Assembly: GCA_963693085.1 (NCBI GenBank)
Contig: OY856413.1
Location: 472,008,879-472,072,878 of the forward strand
From: Alisma plantago-aquatica
Lineage: Eukaryota > Streptophyta > Magnoliopsida > Alismatales > Alismataceae
Length of the DNA: 64,000 nucleotides
Reading direction: 5' to 3'
Shown: positions 33,476 through 46,100 of the stretch, one piece after another
Position numbering within the stretch: position 1 is the first letter of the stretch
How the letters are laid out: the number at the start of each line of letters is the position of its first letter
Translations under genes and position numbers: made by a program
Notes under the pieces: model-generated
Seen by the model: only the letters and a program-made list of their open reading frames with translations
What the model was told of the DNA's origin: nothing
The model's database searches: none

Positions 33476-33488
33476 TGGTATCAGAGCT
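33476..33488 (+). promoter_or_regulatory. Primer-binding site of Tekay-B
   Basis: TGGTATCAGAGCT, three bases after the LTR, is the same initiator tRNA-Met site as in Tekay-A. Confidence 0.92.
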
Positions 33489-35720
33489 TTGGTTTGAGTA
33501 CATAGTTACTCAAGGTCAGGGGACGATAAGAGACCAATAGGATTAAGGTTTAGGTGTTTTTCTTCTATCTGTAATTCTTTAACAGGAAGTGTTCTGTTAT
33601 ATTATTGCAGATAGCAGGAAGAGGATCTGGTCACGAGATTCAAGTAATGAGCTAAGATGAGTCGTTAAGAATCATTAAGGTCAAAGAATAAAGTTATAAG
33701 TAAGGCGAATAATGAATGTTGAGTTTTAGCTCTAGAAGGTCTGAGTGTTTAGATACCCTGGCCAGGTGTCTGAATACTTAGATTGACCAGTATCAAGCTA
33801 CTCTGTCTGTTCTTCTCTGGATGCCCTGGCCAGGTATGCAGAGGAAGGATAGGCTAGAGAGAAACCCTGGAAATCTTAGGGTTAGGAAACTGGAAATTTA
33901 TGCAGGAGTAAGAGATTAAATATAGGATGCAATGCAATTTTTGATTTATATTGTTTATTTGATTGAAAAACCATTAAAAATGCCCTTATATGCATAATTT
34001 AGATTTTCAGTTTGTAAAGTAAATATGATTCTTTTATGTTGTTGTATGTCACGAAATGATTTATTTATTGTTTAAATTCTTTGTATCAAGTAGACCAAAG
34101 GTTATGTTTAAATGAGTTTGCCTTAAGTGGATATTCATTCCACATGTTTGAAATCAATAAGAGTTAGTTAATCCTGAGTATCTCTTGGCTTCAGGACTAC
34201 AGGTTCGGCCTGGTCCGGCTGGCAGGATGCGTTACTGGGATCTAATGACTCCTATTAACAGTATAATTAGATTAGACTCCGGATGATTTAGACCTGAATC
34301 ATAGTGAGAATGTATATACACTGAGATGTTGAAATATAATGGAAAGATTAGAACAGCTAAGAAGTAGCTGAAACTGATATCAGAAGCCTAATGTTGGAGT
34401 CTCATTTGTGCAATCCTTAATTTGAAATAAAAGAAAATGATATAAGGTTCAAATTAAATTCAATGATTTGTACTATATGAACTCTAAATATAAGAGTATA
34501 GAAAGGATATGAGAAAAGCATGTAAGGGCTAGGACGTAAGAATCAAATTTGGGTTGGATCATGGAATGGAGTAAAATACTTTATGTACTTTAAGGCAAAG
34601 TGAAAATAGAAAAAAAAAAATAATAATAAGTTGAACATACAATAAGTACATAGAAATAAAGAGTCTTATGAAAATCATAAGATCAAGACAAGAAACTTAG
34701 TAGGATTAAAGGAAATGTTAAAAATGATGACTTGATTAAGGAACGAGAATTACAAGACATAATTGAGAGTATGGTATGCATATCTTTATTATAAAGTTAA
34801 ATACATTCATACATATTACCTTTGGATTCTAAGTCTCTATAAACTAACAAATTAGTTTTTAAAATAAAGAACAAACACATAACTTAGAAAATGAATGCTT
34901 GATATAAAAAAAAAATTCTCAGTATTTACAATTATACGATCACATTTTCTGAATGATATAGCAGTGTGGTAATTGAATTTTATCTTTTTATTGGTATATC
35001 CAATTGATCTCAAATTTTAACTATGTTTGAAAATCACAAATTTTAGACACCCTATTAATTTGGCGTAATTTTTGGATGACTTTTGATCTCTACAGTAAGG
35101 TGTCGGTCGAGTTGCAACTCGACCGAATCTGCTGCAGACTGCTATATAGCAGCGCACTGTTTGATTTTTAATTAATTATTGGTAACTTGAAATGATCTCA
35201 AATTTTTACTGGAGATCTAAAACTTTATCAGGCACAACATATAAAATTTTCAGAATTTTTGGAGCTTCTGTTAGATGTTTAATAAACGAATTACAGAAAC
35301 TATTATGAAAACTGAATTTTCAGCTAATGTAATTAAAGTTGAGTATTGGGTTAATGTGTTGTTGACCCAAGCAACTCAATTTGATTTATATAATCGATTA
35401 CATACACACAATAATGCTATACTATTAATAAAGGATCAAACCCTAGAATGACTAAAGTTGTAGTAGTTTAAGGGATCTCATTAGTGATTAAACCTTGAAT
35501 GCTAGTATCTCTGTAAAATAAGATATTGAGACTTGTTCTATGAAAAGTAAACCGGCTTTGATAGTGACCTAGGGTTTTGAAGTAGATAATCTGATCGGTA
35601 CATGAACAACATGAAATGATTTAGAGGAATGAGTAAGACATAAACCTAAAATGTAACAATAAGTAAGTAACATAGAAATCGGAGTATTACCCGATTATGA
35701 TTTAAAGATAGTTGATGTAG
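33489..35720 (+). other. Tekay-B interior without recognisable coding sequence
   Basis: The leader to about 33635 matches Tekay-A, including ATTGCAG|ATAGCAGGAAG at the gag start. Beyond that no gag, protease or RT motif is seen and no long frame is open. GCCCTGGCCAGGT occurs twice (near 33758 and 33828). At 35103-35127 a GGTCGAGTT-GC-AACTCGACC palindrome matches the SIRE-like LTR word. The origin of this filler is unknown. Confidence 0.6.
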
Positions 35721-36722
35721 TTCATGTTTTAAAGACATGGTGTCACTATCCTTATGATGTGACAATAGATTATCACCCTGGTGAAGAGAATGTGGTGGTT
35801 AATGTTTTCAGCAGAAAGTCAAGTTCAACAGTTAATGCATTCTCTATAAGTTGGACTTAGACTTAGGGATGATGGTACATAGTGATTTGATTGTACGGAT
35901 GTAAGTTAAGCTTACCTTTTATGATCATATCAAGGAACTACTATAGGATGATAGTGAGTTAAACCAGACCATGCATAACTTGATAGGAGGAAAAAGAGAC
36001 TAGAGTTTAAGTTTTTAGGTGATAAGGTGTTGTATTAGCATGACATGTTGTGTGTACCTCGAGATAGAGTAAAATTCTTTTAAGGGGAAAAGGCCGAAAG
36101 AAAAGATTCTTATGGAAATGTATGTATTGATGTATGCTATGCTTTCAGGAAACACTATGATGTATATGAATCTCAAGTAGTTGAAACGGATGGTCAGATA
36201 TGCAGAAGAGTGTAGCTGAGTATGTGGTTAAAAGTAATGTGTACCAGTAGGTTAAGGCTGAACCCTAGAAATCTATAGCTACCTTGTAATTTTTTTTCTG
36301 TACCTGAATGGGAATGGGAATTTATCACAATGTATTTTGTGGTAAGATTACCCAGGACACCTAGAGGTGGTGATTTGATATGAATGATTGTGGATAGACT
36401 AATTTAGTCTGCTCACTTTCTTCATATTAAGTCAACCTTTGATGTCTTGATACATGACTAAAATATACATGGATGAAATAGTTAGATTGCCTGGTAATCC
36501 AGTTTCAATCATATCTTATTGAGATCCTAAGTTCACATCTAGGTTGTGGAAACAATTGCATCGTGCTTCGGGCACAAAGATAAGATTCAGTACAACCTTT
36601 TTACCCGCATACGGATGGTCAGTCTGAGAGAACCATTCAGACTCTTAAGGACATACTGAGAGCATATGTTATGCGTCTCAGTGAAAGTTGGGAAGAACAT
36701 TTAAGTCTTATAGAGTTTGCTT
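35721..36722 (+). pseudogene. Tekay-B RNase H and integrase remnants
   Basis: This aligns by eye with Tekay-A 6560-7680: the RNase H tail (AAGACATGGTGTCACTA..., TATCACCCTGGT), the integrase zinc domain and the integrase core up to GAGTTTGCTTAG. It has many stops and indels. TAG codons at 36248-36250 and 36266-36268 fall in the zinc-domain tail; the second is at the site of the Tekay-A amber codon (7228). It cannot make a working protein. Confidence 0.85.
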
Positions 36723-36726
36723 AGTG

Positions 36727-37670
36727 TGAATGTTGAGTTTAGAAATACACAACTGATAATGGTACGGTTAGAGAATGAACCCAGGAAATACAGTTATGGT
36801 AAATCATTAGATATATGATTCCAAGATAGTAAGACAGTATTAAAATATATAAATAAACCTAAATACCTGCTTCCTGTTATGTTAATGTGTGTGACCTGAC
36901 TTTTTACATGAATTGGTACTTTTCATGGAAATATCATTAGAAATTCTCAAGTACTATTAAATACTTATGTGATGATACGTAAATAACTCTTAATTGAGTT
37001 ATGTGGTGCATAAACCAGGAATTTGGTTAATATGCACGTTCTTCGAGAAAATTTAAGTAATTGAAAAATAGTACAGATGGTTTGTTATATGTGAAGTAAA
37101 TGACTTCTATTGATGTAATAAGATGTTCAATTACATGAATCCGATATGTATGTGCCAAAATTGATTGAGTTTGGAATATTTATGAATTTTTAATCTGTCT
37201 GCATGCCTGATATAAACATTACTCAGTAATTACAATGATTTTGAATATACTGTTCTGTCAGTTCTAGAATGATATCGTATTTTGATTTGAACTGCAATCA
37301 AACAAATGAGATAATGGAAACCCTAAGAGTAGGGTGTTGCCATGTGATCAATAATTGAGAAAACCCTAAGAGTAGGGTGTTGGCATGTGATGAATGAACA
37401 ATGCAAATGAAACCCTAAGGATAGGGTGTACGATGAATCAAGTATTTTGATATCAATTTGCAGTATGATATGTAGCGATAATTTTAACAGTTATATTTCA
37501 TGATTTTAATTTAGCACCAGATTGACATGTATTCTGTTTATTTAAGAATTTAGTTTGTCTGCATGAATAGTATGATAATTTCTTAGTAGTTATCATAAAA
37601 TGAGATACTGCTATAACAGTTCTGGAAAGACAATGTTTTGTGGGTTGATCTGGAATCAGATCAGATGTGT
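36727..37670 (+). repeat. LTR-derived block inside the Tekay-B integrase
   Basis: This diverged copy of the Tekay-B LTR region starts near 31725. Shared strings include AGAAATTCTCAAGTA, ACTCTTAATTGAGTTA and ACCAGGA...TTGGTTAATATGCACG, in the same order. It replaces the part of integrase between the core and the chromodomain tail. Three ACCCTAAG-AG-TAGGGT-like inverted repeats lie at 37318-37335, 37361-37380 and 37410-37430. Confidence 0.8.
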
Positions 37671-37804
37671 CCTAGGTTAAGGGACCTATACAGATGATTG
37701 ATCAGTGGATCAAGAAACTCAAGAGTTGAGAAATCTTAACCTAGAGAAAGGCACATGGAAACACGAGTCAGGAGTGAATGACAAGTTTTCTTTTCTCTTT
37801 TAGG
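37671..37804 (+). pseudogene. Tekay-B integrase tail (chromodomain end) remnant
   Basis: Resumes homology to Tekay-A from about 8160 (AGATGTGTCCTA..., GATCA.TGGATCAA.AA.CT.AAGA) to the shared pol end TTTTCTTTTCTCTTTTAG. It is shortened and carries stops, so the chromodomain is lost. Confidence 0.75.
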
Positions 37805-37825
37805 AATTTCGGGACGAAATTCTTA

Positions 37826-37839
37826 TAAGGGAGGGAGAT
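37826..37839 (+). promoter_or_regulatory. Polypurine tract of Tekay-B
   Basis: TAAGGGAGGGAGAT, identical to Tekay-A, directly before the 3' LTR. Confidence 0.9.
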
Positions 37840-40800
37840 TGTTATGACCCATAACTAAGTTAACTAATAAGTACCTCGATTAGTGTGAAGTACCTTGATT
37901 AGTGCTAAGCAGTCTGTTAAACATCATGGATAATCATGATAAGCTAAGATGTGATTCAATAGTTGAGATTGAATCACCTGAGGCAATTAATGATAATAGC
38001 AAAGTGGATCGTTAAGTTAATTAATTTGAATTAAAAACTCACTGATATGTTTAGTGCTTTGATCAGAGGAAACAATCCAATTAGGATTATTTATTGCTTT
38101 GAGGGTGTAGAGGATTTTACGCTTGACTTTTTGCAAAAAGAATCACCTCAATCGGATATCCGAGGTGGAAGTTATGCCACTTTTTAAAACTAGGATTTAG
38201 TTTGAAATTTTTCCAAAACTTTGGCTAATAATTATGCTTTTCCCTTATTTCCCTTTTACCATTTCTCGTTTATCCTTTCTTCCTCTTCACGCGATTAATA
38301 GAACAGGAGCACCGCTTGAGAAGCGGCGCCCAACTGTTTGATCGGGACCAGCAGGAGTAGCGAGGGGGGAAGATTTTGGGGTGATTTGGGCACCCCCAGC
38401 TCTGATCCAACTAGTCGAGCCCTAGGCGACCTCCGTCCTCCCTTCCCCTTCTTCACCCTTCTCCTCCCACACCCTAACACAGCCACCCAACTAGGGCGCC
38501 GGCCCACAGCTGCAGCAGCAGCTTCACCAGCCAAGAAGAAGAAGAAGAACAACTGATTGATGGCTGGTTTGCTTCGGTTCAGCAGCGTCACCTTCTTCTC
38601 TTCTCCTTCCCTTTCCCTTCTCTACCTTCTTACTTCGCCCTAGCGGCGCCCTAATAGCATCCGACCCAGCTACAACACCGACGGCTAGCAGCAACACCTA
38701 CAGCTACAACGGCGCCCGACCAGGAGCCCTATGGGCGCGGCCAGCACCAAGGAACGATGCCTTGAGTTCGGCTTGAGGTTTAGGCAAGAAAATCACAGCA
38801 TTTCCACCTCCTTGCATCACCTGTACCTTGGTTTAGCAGGGGCGGCGCCCCATCTGGATCGAGCAGCAGCTACTGCTCACGGCCAGGGGCCACCTTGGGC
38901 CGCCCAGCACTAGGGGAAGTAGCCTTGAGCTCCGAATTTAAGGTTCCAAGTAAGATTCATATACTTCCTCCATGATTCAGCCGTCAATCGGGCTTCTTCC
39001 GGCAACCTGTGCTTGAACTCAAGGTTACGATGGGTTTCTATTTGCAACAGGTTGAAAATAGAAGACAACCAAAATTTCGCCCGGAAACAGACCCTGAACG
39101 CATCTCTGGACGAATCCGGATAGACCAAATCAATGTGAGTAGGATTTCATTCATTTATCATTAAATAACTCAGGCGTTTGAATATTTCCAGTTATGTGCG
39201 CGAATTACGCTGATAACAGGCGTTATCAGGCGTCGGGCAGCGTTTGGCGTCGCCCGACTTTTTATTTCATAAATTGCTTCTAGACGCTGTTATATGATTA
39301 AATTTAGCAATTGATCAGTGTGGATTGAATCGGTAGATTCATATGATTCATTGGAACCTAAATTGCTTATTTGAATGTTGAAATTAGAAATTCATGTCTA
39401 AAAATGGTATGGATTGGGTATGAACCCAGACAATAAGGATTTCTGATAAATTATCAGATGTACGATTTCAAAGTTGATATGAATAAATAAAATATGCAAT
39501 AAAACCCTAAATTGTATATATCTTTTGACGTTAATATGTGTAAATTGATATTTACATGAAATGGCACATTTCTCTGAAATATTACCAGAAATTCTCAAGT
39601 ATTGTTATTAAATTGTGTTGTGATAGGTAATTAACTCTTAATTGAGTTAAGTGATGCACAAACCAGGATTTGGGTTAATGTGCACGTTTTTCGAGAAATT
39701 TAGAGAATTGATCATTGTTGAGTATGATTCTCATATGTGAAGTAAATTTCTTTAATTTGTGCAATAAGATGTTCAATTACGTAAATTCACTATGTATGTG
39801 CCAAATTGAAATAAGTTGGGTTATTTATGCATTTCTAATTTGCTTGAATGCATGGTATGAGAATTTATCAGAAATTACAATGATTTGAAATATATTGCTC
39901 TGTCGGTTTAGAATGACAGTGTATTGTGATTTGATACGAAATCAGTAAATGTGATATTCCTGTTTAAATGTTTATTTGTTAATCAGTTAATAGACTTAGG
40001 TGCCCTAACGCCGTAGAACCCCTCGTGAGGTCTGCACCTTGGGGTGAAACGACCTACCTAGCGTGTGTCTAGATGGTCGGTGACTCGTGTTCAACAATAA
40101 TCCGTGCGTGTGTCACGGTGGCACGAGGGCAGAAAGGCAGTGTTCAACAATAATCTGTGCGTGTGTCACGGTGGCACTGGAATATATGGGGGTTATTCAA
40201 CAATAATCCGTGCGTGTGTCACGGTGGTAACCCCGACTCTCCGCCTGTGTGCTCAGGTTCAAGGAGGAGTCTAGAGTACACTCTTTTGAGAGTGCAGTGA
40301 GGCCGTGTGAGCCTGAGAGTCCTGTAGCAGACCAGGACAGCAGTCAGACTTAGCATTTCCCGGGTGTGTCGCTAAGTCTTGTACGGTGGGACCGTAGCAT
40401 GAACTTGCTGCGGATCTTTATATGCAGAGTACACTGCATATATTTAGGGCATAATAATAATAATAATATGAATAAGTAATCGTGTAGGATCACAGTAAAT
40501 TTATATAACTGTTTATTTATCTGAGATATCTGTTGATGCTTAGAAATGTGACTAATATCTGTATATCTGTTATGTATTTAGAACTGCCTTGCTTAGTTCT
40601 ACATTTATGTTTAATTTCAATTTATAAACCTGATGAGTTGTTTAGTGATAGCTAAGTGAAATACTATTCACTGAGCGAGTAGGCTCATACCTCTACTCAA
40701 AACATTTTCAGGTTATCATCAGCAGCAGGAAATCAGAAGGATCGATTTATCCTTACGCCTAGTCGATAGAAGGTTCGTAGTTAGTAGTTAGAGGTCTCTT

Positions 40801-41116
40801 AGTCCTTTCCCCTCGGTCCTTGGGACATGGTGTGGGTGAGAGAGAGTATGCATGGCGAATGTGTAAAAGATGTAAATTAACTGTTATGTTTTACTTTCTA
40901 TTAAACAATGTTACATGTAAACTCTGTTTATGTTCTCTAGCCAGTTTAATTGAAATGCTTCCGCAATAGTTTATTTTGTTTTAGTTTACAGCAATAACCC
41001 GGATATCATTACGAGGTTTTAAAAAGAAAAAGTTCTGAGTGGTTTGTTTATGTGATAATCCCTCCGTCGCGCCCTAATCTCGTGGGTTGTGGTTAGTGTG
41101 AGATCGGGGTGTGACA
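37840..41116 (+). repeat. Tekay-B 3' LTR (3277 bp)
   Basis: Same length as the 5' LTR, with two substitutions noticed. Hairpin series at 40079-40269. Followed by the GAAAA target duplication. Confidence 0.96.
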
Positions 41117-41718
41117 GAAAATATGTAGCAACGTCTATTTTCAACTCCCAACTACTAACCACTTGGTCTAACGATCACAAGCTTTAGACTAAGGTTTGCT
41201 CGGTCGGCAATATTTTCGACCAAAACCCATTTTAGAGCAAAAATGTGTAAGTTATTGAACAGTGCTCATAAGTTCAACCGAGGTGGTTCTCAGTCGACAA
41301 AAACTTTGACCGAGTGTGTCTCGGCCAACAAGTTTCTCGACCGAGGATGTCTCTGTTTCAGTCTTGTGAACACCTATTAAGTGTGTGTTTCAATGGGTGA
41401 TGGTGACTATAACTCTAGAGGGAAACCTAACTAATGGTTGTAAGTGGATAAGGAAGATCTAATGGTTGATTTACACGATGTCTAGGTATTTTTACATTAC
41501 ATTTTTGTACAAGTATTTACATTTGAGTGTAATCATGAATACATATACAATTAATCACATTTTGATCTTCAATTTGTATTGATCTTCATCTTTCCATTTA
41601 GTAGAACCTCCTTATTACCTTGATCCCTGAAATACTCATATAGTATGTTATATCCACAAGTATGAAATATTTGTCATCATCAAAACAAAGGGTATATTAA
41701 TGTCCAATTTAGCCAACA

Positions 41719-43150
41719 ATAGGATGTGTCTTTATTTGTACACTGCGTGTAACTTTCCAAGAAGGAAGTACTCAACGCAGAGCAGAATACACGACATGTG
41801 TTATTTAACACACGACATGTAAGTTTGTAGAGGACTTCATCTCCAACTATAGAACAACAGATACGGCGTGTCGTTCACCCAGACACAGGGTGTCCGCACG
41901 TTGAAAAGCCAAAATTCAAAGTTCTACCAAAGTACACAGTGTATGTTTATTAACACTCGACATGAACTATTCACCTAGATCAACTTCATTAACAACTATA
42001 CTACATGTCTTTTAGCGACATGTCGTGTACTCTTTACAGAAAGCTTTCTACCCGACAGTTACATTAAAAGACATGTCGTGTCTTTGTCAGTTTATGTAGC
42101 TTTTTTAAAACAACCACCCCTCATTTTAAAGATGAGACCAGCCATACGGATGGTTACCACTCATCATTTGGAGCGCTTGATGACCCGAAAAAGTTATAGA
42201 GAAAGAGAGAGGTGATTTTAAAGAAGAATGAGAGGTTTCTTAGGAAAGAACCTCCATTATTCACCATTTTCTTCTGCTTTTTTCTCCAAAGGTGCAACAA
42301 AACTTCTCTACTTTAAAAAAGCTACTCGGGAGGAAAGATAGTCCAAGTTGGAGCAGCAACAAGGGTGTAACTTTATCCTCAAGTCAGAATTTCACTCTTT
42401 CCACTTTGCACTTTGGTTTCTCTTAGCTTTTCTTCTTTCTAATAATGGAAAACACTGGAATTAGTGACATGTGCATGTGTTTCTTCATTATGGATGAGTA
42501 TAATTATTTTTCTTAGGCATGGGAGAGTAGATCCCATTCTATCACTCATGTGAACTCATAATTTATATCTAATGTTAGTTAATTTACTTCTCCAAGAGTT
42601 CCTATGGAGTTTTATTGCTTGTATGCTTGACTGACCATCAAAATGCATGTTTTATGCTTCTTTATGCGATTCAGGAGAATGTATGAGGGAGTGTGGGGTA
42701 GATATCTTGGCAAAAAACTCCTGACCATGGGAGTGGCTTGGGAATGTGGAGGATCTCAGGTTGCATTCGAATATGAACATAGACATGAGAATGCTATGTG
42801 AAGATAAGAACCATTTTATGCCACTGGGAGGTGCATGATGTTGGCAACCTTCCTTGCAAGTTAATTGGCATGTTCAATTTCATAGTTGCACATGATGTGA
42901 TAGTAAGGAAGTGAAATCATATGACTTAGATATCTTAAATTTGATCTAAATATTTTAATTTAGTTTCTATTCTTGCTTATTAGCTAATCTTGATCACAAA
43001 TTCAACTATTGTAATCCAACTTAGATTGTTGAAAGTTACTAAAATTGTGCCTAACTAGCCTAGCTCATTGTGGTTCAACCTCGACTACAATTGATCCCAT
43101 ATACTTGCGGTTGATCAACGAGTTGAGACTTTTATTTAAAACTCACTTGC
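41719..43150 (+). other. LTR-like remnant, possibly Athila/Tat type
   Basis: No coding potential is recognised. Repeated ACACGACATGT/ACATGTCGTGT words fill 41790-42090. A leader-like purine and pyrimidine stretch (42180-42420) is followed by AGTAGATCCCATTCTATCACTCATG and a tail containing CGACTACAATTGATCCCATA, which resemble Athila/Tat LTR wording. It is interrupted at 41718 by the minus-strand SIRE-like element. The right limit is a guess. Confidence 0.4.
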
Positions 43151-46100
43151 CTCTGGCAATCAACGCCTATCTTTTATGAACGTTTATACACATCCAAACA
43201 CTCATTAGACCCACTAAGTCACATTGCATCTTAATGTACAACATAACACCTATGGAGATCCACTCACCTATTAAGGCATGATTTATATTATTGGATCCTT
43301 TTGTGTGTTTAGGCTTTATTATGTGATTAGAGAGCCTAATGTCACTACTGTATCATGAATGTCAACATGGATTTATAGGCTAGTATTGGTCATACCAACT
43401 TAGCTTAAAGGTCAATTGGTTACTAACCATGTGATACACATCATTATCATATCATGGGTCTAGGGTTAGGTTCCATCTCACCATCACAATAGTGTATATT
43501 GATCCATAACATGGTTAGGATCATATGTATCCATATTTAATGTTAACATGTTAGTTACTCATATTATGTGCATTAGATGTCTATCAGGGTACTAGCATGA
43601 GCATTAGGGTCAAGATCTACCATTGTTTTCTTAAATATAAGTATCAAGCATATTAGCTTTTGAGTAATGAGATTAGGGTTTCTAGATTTTGGGTAAACAA
43701 GTTTTGGTATGTTACAATAATACTTACCAATTACATCTGCAACTCTTGGATAAATGGTTGCACAACTCCTTATCGTAAATAATCCTATGAATTATATGTC
43801 ATATTTATGACTATACGTGCTTAATCTACTAATATCACGTAGTCATGTCCAACCCAAAGAACAATACCATAAGTTGTGCACCTTACTTTAACAAACCCAC
43901 ATACTTATGCCACACCTCCCCAAGATAGACAGTTTACCATGATTTGGTGTGCCCGCACATAGTCTACCGATCTTTTCATGGGTATTTCACAATGGAAAGT
44001 ATCTTAAACTTTGATATTGTATTGAGGAATTTTATATAATAATCATATGTATCCGACCACCATTATATACTTTATAGTATATATCATTTACTACAACAAT
44101 ATCACAAGTGATAAAACAAGATATGGAAACTAGTACAACATTATGATTTAAGAAGTGCTATAGAAAACAACTATGAATTCACATATAATGTAACCATAGA
44201 ACTACCTTTATAGGGTTTTCCAATCATTTGGATTTCCTATTTGGGTAGTTGTTCTTCCATTGTTGATGGAGTTGTCACATTGTCTTTATCACAAACTCTC
44301 CAAGTACCTTCCTTAGGGTGTGGGAATACAAATTTTACATGAAATATGTATGGAGAAAGGCATGGAATGTAATCCATTTACATGTTACATTAATTTGGAT
44401 CTCAACCGAAAACCACATATTACATGTTGTAGATCACAAGCATTCACCACAATGACATAGTTTCCATGTCCAACTCCACCAAACAAAGTGTCTACAAAGG
44501 CTTCACATTGGTTTGTGTAATATAGATATATCACATCATATATGATAGTTGGTGATTGACATGAATACATATTACACAATTATCCTTCGTTAACAATATT
44601 CGATTCAAAACCCAATTTTACATTTAAGCAATATAAAGTCAACTCTAATACTACTATAAATTTTTGGTGGGAGGTGGAACAACGGAAGTGATTTTTGTTC
44701 ACAGCCAAACTCTTATCCAAATACCTGTCGTAGACATAAAAGTGTCAGCATTTTAAAGTCATGTAAGGGATATCAAATATACCTTAGCATAATTGTCCAA
44801 CAACTAGACACATATTATGTTGTTGTAGAACCCGTACTTATGGAATCAGATCCAAAATAGTTGTTTTTGTTGTCGCCTTATTGTTGCAGCAACATATTAT
44901 ATTCTTCTTGGAGATATTGCTAGTCCTCAAACCTCCTCCCAAGGACATCCGCCTCAACATTGTCGACAAAGATGTATGAACTATTGGTCCACCACCTTGG
45001 CTGCCAAGAGGAAGTAAAACTTGGAGTTGTTGACATGCTAATGTCATTTTCTCTCCTTCTCCTCATATTATAGGTTGTTGTCCTTGTGAAGTTTTTCTCT
45101 CTCCAAGAGGAAGAATTATTAGATAATTTTTCTCTCCATGTTTTTGTGTCTCCCCTTGGATGTATGGCCCTTTATATAGGAGAGTATTGGGTTTATATTT
45201 CCAAATATTACATTCTCTTTCCTAATCTCAACTCAAAATAGAATCAAACTTGGAATGTTGCTAGGAATCCTAGTCACCTAGTTCATTGACTAGTTGAGCG
45301 ATTGGGACCGTCTTTGTCATCCACTTGACCGACTGACAACCCTAGGTCTGATTTTAGTTGACAAATTCAATCCAAAATCAAAGAACCCCAGTATTACTTG
45401 TTATTTCTTGTCAATTTAGTTGATCGACTAGGTTACCCAGTCGACCAACTGGCTAGTTTCCCAAACTGTTGACCAATTGATCGATTGATAACCAATCAAC
45501 CAACTAATTCTGACCATCCAATCGATCGAGTGGCCCTCCTAGTTGACTGATTGGATAAGAAATCAACATGTACATCATCCAGAACCATTCTAATCATATG
45601 TTTGACTGTGAACTTCAATTCCCTTATGCATCTTCATGTGCATGACCTCATAAGTTCCATATTATGTTGGTAGTGATTTTCATAACTCACAAGTAAAGAT
45701 TGGAATCTAGTAACACATCATTGCTATCAAAGTAATGGGTTGAGAACAACTTGAACCTAAAAAGTGACCATTGTTACCATGACTCTATAATCCCTTTGTC
45801 ATAAATATCTATACTGAAACTAGGGCATGGAGATATCATCCTCTTAACATTCAATATATGTTTCTTGAACTAGATCAAACTATTGACATTGTGTGAGCCC
45901 AATATCATATATGCACTCACATGAGCATGGCCATGCATTTCATAGTCTTACTTATCAAGTACCCATGATATCAATCCAATGAAGGGAAAAATTCCATCTA
46001 CACCACTCACAAATTTCCACAAGTGTTGCAATACATCCAATTACCAACTGTATGACAACCCTTATTCAGAGTCATGGTGGGCCAATGTTAAAGTACACAA

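Larger units (their letters stand above)
30196..41116 (+). mobile_element. Tekay-B: young, non-autonomous Tekay-like element
   Basis: Both LTRs are 3277 bp and only two differences were noticed (30399 versus 38043, 32696 versus 40340). The GAAAA duplication flanks it. PBS, PPT and LTR ends match Tekay-A, and the 3' half of the LTR is related. The 4367-bp interior has no intact gene: gag is missing, RNase H and integrase pieces are full of stops, and an LTR-derived block sits inside integrase. Because the LTRs are nearly identical, this damage predates the insertion, so the copy was probably mobilised by another element's proteins. Confidence 0.92.
28900..41718 (-). mobile_element. Minus-strand SIRE-like copia remnant
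   Basis: Read on the minus strand there is an LTR (41718 down to 29237, interrupted by Tekay-B), a PBS complement (GCTCTAATACCAATT, 29223-29237) and the start of gag (29236-28900). The gag is cut at 28899 by the plus-strand SIRE-like unit. The LTR start TGTTGGCTAAATTGGAC matches SIRE-type termini. The rest of the element lies beyond the window on the other side of the nested insertions. Confidence 0.75.
29237..41718 (-). repeat. Minus-strand SIRE-like LTR, split by Tekay-B
   Basis: Parts 29237-30195 and 41122-41718 total about 1556 bp, close to the plus-strand SIRE-like LTR. The Tekay-B target duplication GAAAA lies at 30191-30195 and 41117-41121. Repeated CCTTGAAGTAGC-type words at 29465-29700 correspond in position to the AGTGGGTAAG repeats of the other SIRE-like LTR. 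GGTCGA/TCGACC words lie at 30125-30180 and 41195-41345. Confidence 0.75.
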
